From contig VGZA01000027.1 of the NCBI GenBank assembly GCA_016872775.1, positions 1 through 64,000 on the forward strand: a stretch of 64,000 bases of DNA, written 5' to 3'. The notes beneath the pieces are model-generated. The model was not told the DNA's origin. It did not search any database and saw only the letters and a program-made list of their open reading frames with translations. The stretch comes from Planctomycetota bacterium (lineage in GTDB: Bacteria > Planctomycetota > Planctomycetia > Pirellulales > Pirellulaceae). The number at the start of each line of letters is the position of its first letter. Position 1 is the first letter of the stretch. The position numbers and the translations under genes were made by a program. Shown here piece after piece: positions 27,722-39,944 of this stretch.

Positions 27722-29176
27722 ATGCGCTACGGTCTGACGGTGTTGGTTCGCGTCTGTCTGCTGGCGTCGGCACTTATATTGTCGCCGTCTTCGCGTTGCC
27801 TGGCGGATGATACAGGAGTGAATCGCCGACGCGAACTGGATGAATATGTGCAAAAGCCCGACGCCGTTTTCGACTGGAAAGTGATCAAGTCGACCCCCGC
27901 CGATCCGAACTCCGGCCATCGATCGTCTCACACATTCATCCGGCTGACTTCGCAGACCTGGCGTTCGGAGAAAGATGTCGATCGGCCGGTCTGGGAACAT
28001 TGGGTCGTGGTGATCGTCCCGGAAAAAGTGACCAGCGATCGCGCGTTCCTTTTCATCGGTGGCGGCAGCAACGATCGTCCCATGCCGGAAAAACCCGACC
28101 CGATCGCCGCGAAACTGGCCGAAGCGACCGGCAGCATCGCCGTCGAACTGCGAATGATCCCCAACCAGCCGCTGATTTTCCATCAGGACGGTCAGCCCCG
28201 GAAAGAAGACGATCTGATCGGGTATGCCTGGGACCAGTTCCTGCAGACCGGTGACGCCACATGGCTGCCGCGCCTGCCGATGGTCAAGAGCGTCGTGCGG
28301 TGCATGGATTGCATCCAGGCCTGGGGAAAGTCGCAGTCGATCCCGATCGAGAAATTCGTCGTGGCCGGAGGTTCGAAACGGGGGTGGACAACCTGGATGA
28401 CCGCCGCGGCGGACCAACGCGTGGAAGCGATCGTACCGATCGTCATCGACGTGCTGAACAACGCTCCTTCCATTCAGCACCACGCCAAAGTGTACGGCTT
28501 CTGGGCGACCGCCATCGGAAATTACTACCAGCACAAGATCCTGCAGCGGCCCGATCATCCGCGAATGGCGCAACTGCATGCGATCGAAGACCCGTATTCC
28601 TATCTCGATCGGCTGCGACTGCCCAAGCTCGTGATCAACGCCACCGGCGATCAGTTCTTTTGCCCCGATTCGTCCCAGTTTTACTTCGACAAACTGCAGG
28701 GTGAAAAGCTGCTGCGTTACGTCCCCAACGCCGACCATTCGCTGAAGAACAGCGACGCCGCGGAAAGCCTGATCGCGTTCCACGCAATGATCCTGCAGCA
28801 GCGCGCCCGGCCCCGATACGATTGGGAGTTCAGCAGCGACGGTTCAATTCGAGTTCGCTCCGAGACCCCGCCGCGCAAAGTGCTCGTCTGGCGCGCCAAT
28901 AATCCCAAGACGCGCGATTTCCGGATCGACACCATCGGCCCGGCATTCCGCAGCGAGGAGTTGAGCGCCGAAGCCGACGGCTCCTACGTCGCGCGAACTC
29001 CGCTTCCCGATCAGGGATGGACCGCCTTCTTCACGGAATTGACGTTTGATTCAGGCACCCCGCTGCCGCTCAAGGTCACCTCGGCTGTCCGCATCCTGCC
29101 GGATAAACTTCCGTTCGAATCGATCGATATCAAGTCGGTCCCGTTCGAACCGCAAGCCAAAGCAAAAGCGCCCTGA
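27722..29176 (+). CDS. PqaA-type secreted protein (PhoPQ-activated pathogenicity-related family)
   Basis: 484 aa. A signal peptide (residues 1-29, ending SSRCLADD) leads into an alpha/beta-hydrolase-like domain: VVIVPEKV, FIGGGSNDRP, FVVAGGSKRGW with the nucleophile-elbow Ser, IDVLNN, LVINATGDQFFCPDSS with an Asp, and VPNADHSL with a His, a full Ser-Asp-His arrangement. The last 100 residues look like a beta-sandwich. Salmonella PqaA is PhoPQ-regulated; planctomycetes carry many members, probably esterases or peptidases in the periplasm. Start: ATG at 27722 preceded by GGAT; the upstream frame overlaps the eboB-like stop. Confidence 0.85.
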   Translation: MRYGLTVLVRVCLLASALILSPSSRCLADDTGVNRRRELDEYVQKPDAVFDWKVIKSTPADPNSGHRSSHTFIRLTSQTWRSEKDVDRPVWEHWVVVIVPEKVTSDRAFLFIGGGSNDRPMPEKPDPIAAKLAEATGSIAVELRMIPNQPLIFHQDGQPRKEDDLIGYAWDQFLQTGDATWLPRLPMVKSVVRCMDCIQAWGKSQSIPIEKFVVAGGSKRGWTTWMTAAADQRVEAIVPIVIDVLNNAPSIQHHAKVYGFWATAIGNYYQHKILQRPDHPRMAQLHAIEDPYSYLDRLRLPKLVINATGDQFFCPDSSQFYFDKLQGEKLLRYVPNADHSLKNSDAAESLIAFHAMILQQRARPRYDWEFSSDGSIRVRSETPPRKVLVWRANNPKTRDFRIDTIGPAFRSEELSAEADGSYVARTPLPDQGWTAFFTELTFDSGTPLPLKVTSAVRILPDKLPFESIDIKSVPFEPQAKAKAP

Positions 29177-29178
29177 CG

Positions 29179-29601
29179 TCACTCGCCGATGATCTTCACC
29201 AAGACCCTCTTCGGCCTGTTGCCGTCGAACTCTCCGTAAAAAATCTGCTCCCACGGCCCGAGGTCGAGATGGCCGTTGGTAATGGCGACGACGACCTCCC
29301 GTCCCATCATCTGCCGCTTCATGTGGGCATCGGCGTTGTCCTCTCCCGTGCGATTGTGATGGTAATGGTTCGGGTCAGGGTTGAACGGAGCCAGCCCCTC
29401 CAGCCACTTTCCGAAGTCGTGGTGCAGTCCCGACTCGTCGTCATTCACGAAGACCGAGGAGGTGATGTGCATTGAGTTGATGAGGACGATCCCCTCGCTG
29501 ACGCCACTCTTATTTAAGGCGTCTTCGACTTGAGGCGTGATGTTTACAAACGCCATCCTGCCGGGGATGTTCATCGTCAGATACTCGGTGTGCGACTTCA
29601 T
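29179..29601 (-). CDS. YjbQ family protein (UPF0047)
   Basis: 140 aa, normal family length. Signatures: [45 protein letters not shown] with the histidine cluster, and [19 protein letters not shown]. The family has been reported to have thiamine-phosphate-synthase-like side activity; the true role is unsettled. It ends two bases from the convergent PqaA-like gene. The decayed AlkD gene upstream on the same strand runs about 90 bases into its 5' end in another frame. Confidence 0.93.
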   Translation of the reverse strand: MKSHTEYLTMNIPGRMAFVNITPQVEDALNKSGVSEGIVLINSMHITSSVFVNDDESGLHHDFGKWLEGLAPFNPDPNHYHHNRTGEDNADAHMKRQMMGREVVVAITNGHLDLGPWEQIFYGEFDGNRPKRVLVKIIGE

Positions 29602-30019
29602 TCTGGACTCTCGCGTTTTGGAGGTAGGCACGCCGCTGATCTGTCGGAAATTTCTCGATGGCATACCGCAGCATCGTTCGAGGCATGGCCTCTTTGTGTT
29701 GATCGAGGAACGCTTCCAGGACCGCACATGTTTTCTTTCCGACCTCCCGAAGCATCCACCCAGTCGCCTTGTGGATCAAATCTTCCTTGTCCGTCAGGAG
29801 CCGCTCGCTGATCGCCAACGTGTCGGCGAAGTCGTCGTGTCGAATGAAATGCTGCGTTGAGACGATAGCGATTCGGCGCTCCCACAAGGACTTCGATTTC
29901 GTGAGGTCGAACAGCGGCTTCCTCGATTTATCGATCAAGTACCCGCCGACGACTTGCGGCGCCGAGCAGTCCACCAAGTCCCAATTGTTATAGAATTGCC
30001 AGTTCTTCTTCGATTCTTC
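29510..30019 (-). pseudogene. AlkD-like DNA alkylation repair gene, N-terminal half lost
   Basis: From NNWDLVDCSAPQVVGGYL onward the frame matches the C-terminal half of AlkD, the HEAT-like DNA glycosylase that removes alkylated bases: [47 protein letters not shown]. The first 80-90 residues are missing; immediately upstream in the same frame are EESKKNWQFY and a TGA, sequence that belongs to a different small protein. The 3' end overlaps yjbQ in another frame, with no proper AlkD C-terminus. I infer a deletion that fused two broken genes. Confidence 0.75.
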
Positions 30020-30124
30020 TCATCGCTGTTGAGGCGTAAGTTGACACCACTTGAGCCACGAATCCTCGTAGTCGCGTGCTTCGTCAATTCGTTTTTGTCG
30101 CTCTTCGGGGTTCACGTGGCCCAT
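30020..30124 (-). pseudogene. 34-aa fragment of a small hypothetical gene fused to the AlkD relic
   Basis: An ATG at 30124 gives HVNPEERQKRIDEARDYEDS, WLKWCQLTPQQR and then TGA. The next codons, in the same frame, are EESKKNWQFY, then AlkD sequence. If the TGA were TGG the run would read QQRWEESKKNWQFY, which resembles a small unannotated family I recall, so a Trp-to-stop mutation is likely. The join to AlkD lies right after WQFY. Confidence 0.45.
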
Positions 30125-30309
30125 TGTACATCGCAGGCCAGCGTTTCGGAAGAAACGCTGCTAGTAGCAATGTTCTCCTTTTACCGCGGAGGATGCGGTG
30201 ATCCGCCGCAAACATCCCCTACGGCGGACACAATTCCGTCGGCGGAATGCGCGCGCCTTGAGAGTTCAGTGTAAATTTCTCGAATCGCTCGGTTCGGGCG
30301 AGCCCCCCC

Positions 30310-30997
30310 GCTGCGCAAGTCAGCCCCGATCTGCCTCCCGGATTTCTTTCGCCGCCCACCGAACCCGGACATCTTGGCCGGCTGGGGGATTGCGAAGTCC
30401 ACGCGGAAATCGGACGCGGTGCGATGGGAATCGTATTGCGGGCCTTTGATACCAAACTCCACCGCGTCGTCGCGCTGAAGGTGATGTCGCCGCAGCTCGC
30501 GAGTTTCCCGCTGGCGCGTCAGCGATTCGTCCGCGAGGGGCATTCCGTGGCCGCGGTTTGCCACGAGCACGTGGTCACGATCCATGCGGTCGCGGAAGAG
30601 GCCGGTTTGCCGTATCTGGTGATGCAGTATGTCTCCGGCAAAAACTTGCAGGAACGCCTGGATCAAAGTGGTCCGCTCAAGACTGCCGAGATCCTGCGTA
30701 TTGGACTGCAGGCGGCGGCGGGCCTCGCCGCGGAGGTCGCTTTTGTCCAGGCCCAGCGGCATGCCCGTGCCGCACGCAACGAAACGCGAAAGGTCGAAGA
30801 GTTGCTGGACCGCGTCGTCGCCTTGCGTCAAAAGCAAGTCGAGTTCGCCAAGAGAAGTTCGGACGTGGGCGACGCACGGCCTTCCGAAGTGCTTGAGGCC
30901 GAACGCCTGCTGTCAGAAGCGGGACTTGAACTGCAGCAAGTCAAAAACGCGAAACCATCGGCGAATGACGGCACCTCCACCACGGTGCTCAGCCAGG

Positions 30998-31010
<13 letters not shown>
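30310..31010 (+). pseudogene. Ser/Thr kinase N-lobe joined to an unrelated coiled coil
   Basis: Starting with PGFLSPPTEPGHLGRLGDCE, then GRGAMGIVLRAFDTKLHRVVALKVM and VVTIHAVAEEAGLPYLVMQY, this is the N-lobe of a planctomycete Hanks kinase with glycine loop and ATP-binding Lys. It reads on to LRIGLQAAAGLAA, where HRDxKPxN should follow within ten residues. Instead the frame enters EVAFVQAQRHARAARNE and a heptad-rich coil (KVEELLDRVVALRQKQ, EVLEAERLLSEAGLEL). No catalytic loop, DFG or C-lobe exists, so this is a deletion fusion with no kinase activity. The frame then runs into the 3' end of the convergent ResB-CcsA gene. Confidence 0.7.
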
Positions 31011-34870
<3,860 letters not shown>

Positions 34871-34874
34871 GGAT

Positions 34875-35969
34875 TCAGTCCTCGAACTGGATGGAATTCA
34901 CCATTTGATCGAAATTGGATTTTTCCGCGATCGCCAGGGACGCGTCGCCCATCAACTTGATGAACCAGGTTTGGCCTTCCGTCGGTACGATCGCCGCAAG
35001 AATCGCCTGTGGCGGCGTTCCCTGCTCGTTGACGATGTCGATCACCACCACCTGTCGCCCTTGAATTGTGAACAACCGGCTCGCGGCTTTCAGCTCTTCC
35101 CTGCCGGCTTCCGGCAACTGCACCTGCCCGCGCCAGCGGTTATAGTTGTCGACGACGTCGCCGCCGGCAGGCGTGACGGTGATCGTCGCTTTCTTGTCGC
35201 CATCGATCCGCTGGTAGGCGGCGACACTCATCGACGTCCCGCCGCCCGGTTCCCAGCCTTCCGGAGCTGCGAAGCGGAATGGCAGCCGGCCCTTGCGCGG
35301 CGCCGCTCCCGAACGGGCCGCACCGGGCAGGCCACTGCCCGCAGTGCCGGCGGCGCCACCCATTCCGGCCCTCCCCGGCCCGGCTGCCGACGCCATCTTT
35401 CCCTGGAGGTCCACGACGATCATCGTCCCCCCGGGGCAACTCTCCCGTTCCACACCGTTGGGGAACTGAGCCGCGTCCAAGGCGCCCAATCCGACCTGGC
35501 CTCGCCAGCGATTGAGATTGCTGAGCAGGAATTCGTCCGACTCGCCCGGAATCGGCAATTCGCTGACGGTCAATTCGACGCCCTTCCCGGGGCCCGGGGC
35601 GAGCAGTGTTTTGTACCGCAATGGACTGGACGACGGCACTTCGCGCCAGCCGTCGGGCAAAGTCCAGATCGGACGCTGATCGCTGTCAAAATCGACCGAT
35701 TTGAGAAACTGGCGGAACGGCGCCGCCAGGGGATAGACCGCCGGCAACGGCCCATTCAGTTTGAAAAACCAGGCGGCGGCGCCACGGACAATCATCCCGC
35801 CCAGCAGACGCGATTCCACTGCGGGTGCGGGTGGCGGCATTTCGGGTTCGAAGCGTGCGACCTCGTAATGTTGAATGCTGTCACGCTCGCCCTGTGAACA
35901 ACCGGCGACCACGAAAGCCAGGATGAGTAAACAGAGCGAAACCGCTGGAAATTTGTGCGCAAACCACAT
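34875..35969 (-). CDS. lipoprotein of unknown function, next to ResB-CcsA
   Basis: 364 aa from the ATG at 35969: signal peptide with lipobox VVAGC (Cys about 23). Two similar halves are visible: each has a W(R/E)xPxS or EGWEP segment followed by NxxRWRGQVxL (NLNRWRGQVGLGALD near 150 and NYNRWRGQVQLPEAG near 275), suggesting an internal duplication of a PsbP/Mog1-like or DUF1795-like fold. A Gly/Ala-rich linker (about 205-235) lies between. The closing part mentions FIKLMGD and FDQMVNSIQF. Co-directional and four bases from the ResB-CcsA start, so it may assist cytochrome maturation; that is an inference from position. Confidence 0.7.
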   Translation of the reverse strand: MWFAHKFPAVSLCLLILAFVVAGCSQGERDSIQHYEVARFEPEMPPPAPAVESRLLGGMIVRGAAAWFFKLNGPLPAVYPLAAPFRQFLKSVDFDSDQRPIWTLPDGWREVPSSSPLRYKTLLAPGPGKGVELTVSELPIPGESDEFLLSNLNRWRGQVGLGALDAAQFPNGVERESCPGGTMIVVDLQGKMASAAGPGRAGMGGAAGTAGSGLPGAARSGAAPRKGRLPFRFAAPEGWEPGGGTSMSVAAYQRIDGDKKATITVTPAGGDVVDNYNRWRGQVQLPEAGREELKAASRLFTIQGRQVVVIDIVNEQGTPPQAILAAIVPTEGQTWFIKLMGDASLAIAEKSNFDQMVNSIQFED

Positions 35970-36223
35970 CGGATGCCTGTGAAACCCGTGCGGGCAACGA
36001 GGTAGGATCAATCGCAAGGCGGGGTTTTTCCCGCAGGGGCGACGGCGCACTTCCTGTTTGGCAACCGTCTCCTGGAGAATTATAGCGCGCAACCCTTAGA
36101 AACGTACAGGTCCCGAATGGAAGCGCCGCCGGCCGGGGAGCCCGCGACTTGCAATTTGACGGCCGAAAACGTCGAGTACCATTGCGGTGCTGTGTTCAGT
36201 CGGCTTGGAGTTCGCGGCGCAAT

Positions 36224-36640
36224 TCACTCGCGGCGCTGGCGGGACGTCCATTCGTTCGGTACTGCAGCATCCCGCTGGAATCGAGCGCCCGTTCCCGTCT
36301 CGCGAATCCCTTTTGAATCGCCTGCCGTATTTCCGGTAGAGCTGCCGGTCGAATTGCCGCCGCCACGACGACCCTCCGCCAGCCGGTCGGGCGCTTGATC
36401 GTGAACCTGCGCTAATTGCCGCTCGGCTTCCGCGACCCGCTGCGTCAACAGCTGCCGCTGCCCCTGCAATTCATCAAGCTCCCGCTGCTGTGCCAGCAGC
36501 CGATTCAGAACCTGTTTTTTCTCCGCCTGGCATTTGGATAACGCCGACGGCTGCCACAGACCGCACCCCTGCACACAGCCCAATACGACCATCCCGAGAA
36601 GGCATGTGTATCCCGTCCGCGGAAAATCCCGATTCCTCAC
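36224..36640 (-). CDS. small coiled-coil lipoprotein
   Basis: 138 aa from a GTG with AAAGGAG seven bases upstream. A lipobox-like VVLGCVQGCG near residue 22-26 follows a hydrophobic stretch. Then a heptad-rich helix (SALSKCQAEKKQVLNRLLAQ to AERQLAQVHDQ) and a low-complexity tail with GNSTGSSTGNTAGDS. It resembles small envelope coiled-coil lipoproteins; function unknown. It follows the HTH-membrane protein gene by about 55 bases on the same strand. Confidence 0.6.
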   Translation of the reverse strand: MRNRDFPRTGYTCLLGMVVLGCVQGCGLWQPSALSKCQAEKKQVLNRLLAQQRELDELQGQRQLLTQRVAEAERQLAQVHDQAPDRLAEGRRGGGNSTGSSTGNTAGDSKGIRETGTGARFQRDAAVPNEWTSRQRRE

Positions 36641-36695
36641 GATTCGACTCCTTTCGAATCACGGCGAAAGCGATGCGGCGCAAGCCGCCGCCCGA

Positions 36696-37961
36696 TCAGT
36701 TGCGGAAGAAAATCGATATCACACTGTCCATGATCGCCGTGCTCATTCCGTGTGGCTGATCGAAAGCCCACATGTTGCGCAACACGTCGAACATCAGCGC
36801 GCCAGCCAACAGCAACGACAGCATCGGCAACATCAACAGCCCCACTTCCCAAAAGCGATACGGCGCTTCCACGCTGGGCATGGCCGCGTAAGGCGACGGT
36901 ACGTTCAACGTCGCCGTCACTCCCGCCATGCCCGGTGCCATTCCCGCCAGAGCGCCACCCATCAGGTCCGGCTGCTCCTGAGCCAACATCGGACCGGGTT
37001 GCGCTTGCGGCATCTGAGGTGCCAACGCCGTCGCCGCGTTCTCGTCAAACGCCTCGGAATCCTCCAGCGCAATCACCTGCGACCCGCTGTCGGACGATTC
37101 ATCCGAACCAAGATCCTCCATCGCCGAAAGCAGAAACTCATCGTCGGCTTTCAGCTGCGTTCCCTGGTCGGAGTCGGAAAGACTGTCAAATTGCGAGATC
37201 ACATCGTCGTCTTCGGGTAGTTCGAGCGATTCGACGCTGGAACCGGCCAACTGCAGAGGCTCTTCCGAAAGCGACAGGCCACTATCGGAAGGATTTGTGA
37301 GATTGATGCCGCTGCCGGCTGGATCGAGCGACACATCGCTGCCCTTTCCACTGCCCTTGCTGCCACTGCCGCCCAACACCAACTCATCGCTGTCGTCCAG
37401 GCTCAACGCCGACTCCGAGTCCTGCAGGTCAAGCTCCTGCGAATCCAGATCCAGGCCGTCTCCCGACGATTCGACTTCCATGTCGCCAGTCCCGCTGCCC
37501 GGCTTCTTCAATTCCATTTCCTGGCCGGAAAGAACGTCCGACATATCGTTCGGAGAACCGCCGCTTCCACCTTCGCCCCGCATCACGATGTCACTCTCGG
37601 AGGGAGAGTCGCTTTCCGGATTCTTCTTGCCGATGATCGTACTCGAAGACGTCTCGGGCGATTTCCCCAGCGATTCCTCGGAGACCAGAATCGAAACCGA
37701 ATCCATCTCGCTGGCCGATTCTTCGTCACCGCCACCCTTCGGCATCAGGTCGTTGAACGCCTGATCGTATTCCGAACTGTCGGAACCGTCGCCGTCGGCC
37801 CTTTCGGACTTCACGCGGTCGATTTCCTCCGGCTTGAATTTCCAGCTGGCGCCATCCCGATAGCCATGGATCTCGCCCCGTTGCCGCATCTCGGTAAGCT
37901 CGTCCGTGGTAACACCCAACAGCTTTGCCGCTTCGGCGATTTCAATCAGTTTGCCAGCCAT
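36696..37961 (-). CDS. excisionase-like HTH protein with acidic linker and two C-terminal membrane helices
   Basis: 421 aa. Residues 1-53 form a MerR/excisionase-type winged HTH (LIEIAEAAKLLGVTTDELTE, GYRDGASWKFKPEEIDR). Residues 55-330 are a long Ser/Asp/Glu-rich, low-complexity region, with repeats such as SGDGLDLDSQELDLQDSES. Residues 345-421 hold two membrane helices (FWEVGLLMLPMLSLLLAGAL and a weaker last one). A DNA-binding-like head tethered to the membrane by a flexible acidic arm is unusual. I recall the type in planctomycetes; the head may bind DNA or protein. It starts 12 bases after the secreted-protein gene stop. Confidence 0.75.
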   Translation of the reverse strand: MAGKLIEIAEAAKLLGVTTDELTEMRQRGEIHGYRDGASWKFKPEEIDRVKSERADGDGSDSSEYDQAFNDLMPKGGGDEESASEMDSVSILVSEESLGKSPETSSSTIIGKKNPESDSPSESDIVMRGEGGSGGSPNDMSDVLSGQEMELKKPGSGTGDMEVESSGDGLDLDSQELDLQDSESALSLDDSDELVLGGSGSKGSGKGSDVSLDPAGSGINLTNPSDSGLSLSEEPLQLAGSSVESLELPEDDDVISQFDSLSDSDQGTQLKADDEFLLSAMEDLGSDESSDSGSQVIALEDSEAFDENAATALAPQMPQAQPGPMLAQEQPDLMGGALAGMAPGMAGVTATLNVPSPYAAMPSVEAPYRFWEVGLLMLPMLSLLLAGALMFDVLRNMWAFDQPHGMSTAIMDSVISIFFRN

Positions 37962-37973
37962 GATCAGACCTTC

Positions 37974-38324
37974 CTACCGGTTTTTTTCCGAGAGCAGCCG
38001 GATCTCCTGCGGAGTCGGGCCGCCACCGTTGTTAAATTCATCCAAAGCAAAATCCGCGGCCATGTTGCGCGCACTCTTCAGTGCGATCTGTCCCCGCGAT
38101 ATCTGGTAAACACACATCGATCTGCCGCGGCTGTCGATCACGACCAGCTGCTGCGACCCGTCCGCCAGGTCGGAGACCAACGTCATCATTTCGGCCGTCG
38201 CCGCGGACCGGATTCCTCCACTTAGTCCCCGTTCGACGTTCACATCACCGCGTGGTACCGCGCTGCCCGCGGAAGCGAACATCAGCACCACGCCAACCAC
38301 CAGCAGACTCACCGTAACGCGCAT
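37974..38324 (-). CDS. small secreted protein of unknown function
   Basis: 116 aa. Signal peptide (residues 1-24, MRVTVSLLVVGVVLMFASAG) and a mature domain with QQLVVIDSRGRSMCVYQISRGQ, a short beta-rich segment, and a C-terminal LDEFNNGGGPTPQEIRLL. Start: ATG at 38324 with AAAGGAAG three to four bases upstream; an earlier ATG at 38390 would precede the signal. Likely co-transcribed with the HTH-membrane gene downstream. Confidence 0.65.
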   Translation of the reverse strand: MRVTVSLLVVGVVLMFASAGSAVPRGDVNVERGLSGGIRSAATAEMMTLVSDLADGSQQLVVIDSRGRSMCVYQISRGQIALKSARNMAADFALDEFNNGGGPTPQEIRLLSEKNR

Positions 38325-38600
38325 AGGCTTCCTTTCCCGACATGCTACGGAACGACTGGCTGTTTCTATTCTAAAAGCCAGGAATTCCAATTCAAGACTC
38401 TGCGTAAATCAAAATGGCCGGGGAGTTTACTTGGCCCGCGGCGCTGAAAGCAAGGTCGGAATTCGACCGGGCCCTGTGCCTGACCCCCTGTTTTGGTGGC
38501 TTGGGCGTCCTGCCCCAGCCACGACAAGATGACTTTCCGCCATTACAATGCAACACCATTCGATGCTGACCTGCCCCTATTCCGCCTTTGGGAGTCGTAC

Positions 38601-39266
38601 GTGCCCGCATCCACAGGACTGTTGATCAGCGGAGGCCTCGATAGTGCGATTCTGCTCGGTGACCTGCTGGCCCGCGAAGTCCATGTGCAACCGATCTACG
38701 TCCGGTGCGGACTGCGCTGGGAAGTCCAGGAGCAGACCTACCTGCGGAGGTTCCTGGACGCGATTGCCCAACCCCGCTTGGATGCCCTGGTTACATTCGA
38801 GTGCCCTATGGCGGATGTCTATGGCGAGCACTGGAGCCTCAGCGGATACGTTCCTGACGCAACTACCCCCGACGAAGCGGTCTACCTCCCGGGTCGAAAC
38901 TTGCTGTTGCTACTCAAAGCGGCGGTCTGGTGCCAGATCCGGGGGATTCCCGAACTGGCGTTGGCACCGCTCGGTTCCAACCCGTTTCCGGACGCCAGCC
39001 AGCGTTTTTTCGATCACCTGCTAGTGGCCCTTAACTGCACGTCGAATTCGACGATCCGCCTGAACCGGCCGTTCGCCAAAATGCATAAACAGGAAGTAAT
39101 GCGATTAGGCTGTCGACTGCCGCTTCAATGGACCTTTTCGTGCATCGACCCGCAATCGGATCTGCACTGCGGCAGGTGCAACAAGTGTTGGGAACGGCAG
39201 TCGGCGTTTCGCGATGCTGGCATGGTCGATCCGACGGAGTATGCCTCCATTGTGGAGTCCAATTAA
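38601..39266 (+). CDS. queC: 7-cyano-7-deazaguanine (preQ0) synthase
   Basis: 221 aa from the GTG. QueC turns 7-carboxy-7-deazaguanine into preQ0 with ATP and ammonia. The PP-loop LLISGGLDSA is at residues 7-16, and the zinc site is C..HCGRCNKC near the C-terminus. Start: the GTG at 38601 has GGGAG six bases upstream and places the PP-loop where the family has it; the open frame continues back to 38493 without homology. Its TAA overlaps the queD ATG by one base (TAATG). Confidence 0.85.
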   Translation: MPASTGLLISGGLDSAILLGDLLAREVHVQPIYVRCGLRWEVQEQTYLRRFLDAIAQPRLDALVTFECPMADVYGEHWSLSGYVPDATTPDEAVYLPGRNLLLLLKAAVWCQIRGIPELALAPLGSNPFPDASQRFFDHLLVALNCTSNSTIRLNRPFAKMHKQEVMRLGCRLPLQWTFSCIDPQSDLHCGRCNKCWERQSAFRDAGMVDPTEYASIVESN

Positions 39267-39673
39267 TGTTTCGAGTTACCCGTCAGATCGACTTCTGTTA
39301 CGGCCACCGCCTGCTGAATTATGATGGGAAATGCCGGTTTCTTCATGGTCATAATGGGCGTGCTGTCATTGTGATCGAGTCCGAGGAGCTTGACGCGCGC
39401 GGAATGGTGCTCGATTTTTCCGAGATCAAGCGTGTGGTAAGCCACTGGATTGACGAGAACCTGGATCACCGCATGATCCTGCATCGGGACGACCCGGTCG
39501 TGCCGATGCTGCGGGCGCTAGGGGAGCCGCTTTTTCTCATCGATCAAAACCCCACCGCGGAGACGATCGCGAAGCTGATTTTCGACTTCACGCGAACGGC
39601 CGGCTTCCCTATTATCGAAGCCCATTTGTGGGAAACGCCGAACTGCTTTGCGAGCTACTCGCCGAGGGGCTAA
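39266..39673 (+). CDS. queD: 6-carboxy-tetrahydropterin synthase
   Basis: 135 aa. It converts dihydroneopterin triphosphate to 6-carboxytetrahydropterin, the step before QueE in queuosine synthesis. Zinc ligands His14, His27 and His29 (GHRLLNYDGKCRFLHGHN), nearby Cys23, and the later NLDHRMIL and NPTAETIA blocks with the conserved Asp/His and Glu are present. It belongs to the QueD/PTPS-like branch. It shares a one-base overlap with queC; queE is not in the window. Confidence 0.88.
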   Translation: MFRVTRQIDFCYGHRLLNYDGKCRFLHGHNGRAVIVIESEELDARGMVLDFSEIKRVVSHWIDENLDHRMILHRDDPVVPMLRALGEPLFLIDQNPTAETIAKLIFDFTRTAGFPIIEAHLWETPNCFASYSPRG

Positions 39674-39690
39674 CGGCAAATGGGGCAACA

Positions 39691-39725
39691 AAAAAGTCCA
39701 GTGCGATCGCTAGAACGCACTGGAC
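39691..39725 (-). terminator. strong hairpin with T tract on the minus strand
   Basis: A perfect 10-bp stem (GTCCAGTGCG and its complement, 39696-39705 and 39716-39725) around a 10-base loop. Six A precede it on the plus strand, so on the minus strand it is followed by six T: a textbook intrinsic terminator in the direction opposite to queD, which ends 22 bases before it. No minus-strand gene is seen upstream. It may block antisense reading into queC-queD, or belong to an unseen minus transcript. Confidence 0.6.
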
Positions 39726-39944
39726 CGACGTCCCCCCTGGGAATACTGATTGTGCTGTCAATTTGATATTGACTGCCAGCATTCGCGACGAGAATCAGTA
39801 TCGGCAGAGTCTGCCAGACGACTTTGGCAAACTTTGCCGATCGAACCGATCGTGCGACGGGAGAAAATGAAGCCACAAAAACTGAATGAAGTTTGACGGT
39901 CAGGACGATTTTAGCGGCAGACGAAGATTTCCGCTTGAGAAAGG
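39726..39944. other. intergenic region before the TolQ-like operon
   Basis: About 220 bases, less GC-rich than its surroundings, between the hairpin and the operon start. No ORF with homology. It presumably holds the operon promoter; no clear sigma-70 boxes can be named with confidence. Confidence 0.4.

Noticed and set aside
29978-30309. Small RNA or regulatory region
   Set aside because: About half of it is the relic of a small gene (30020-30124); the rest (30125-30309) shows no stable hairpin with T tract and no ORF I trust.
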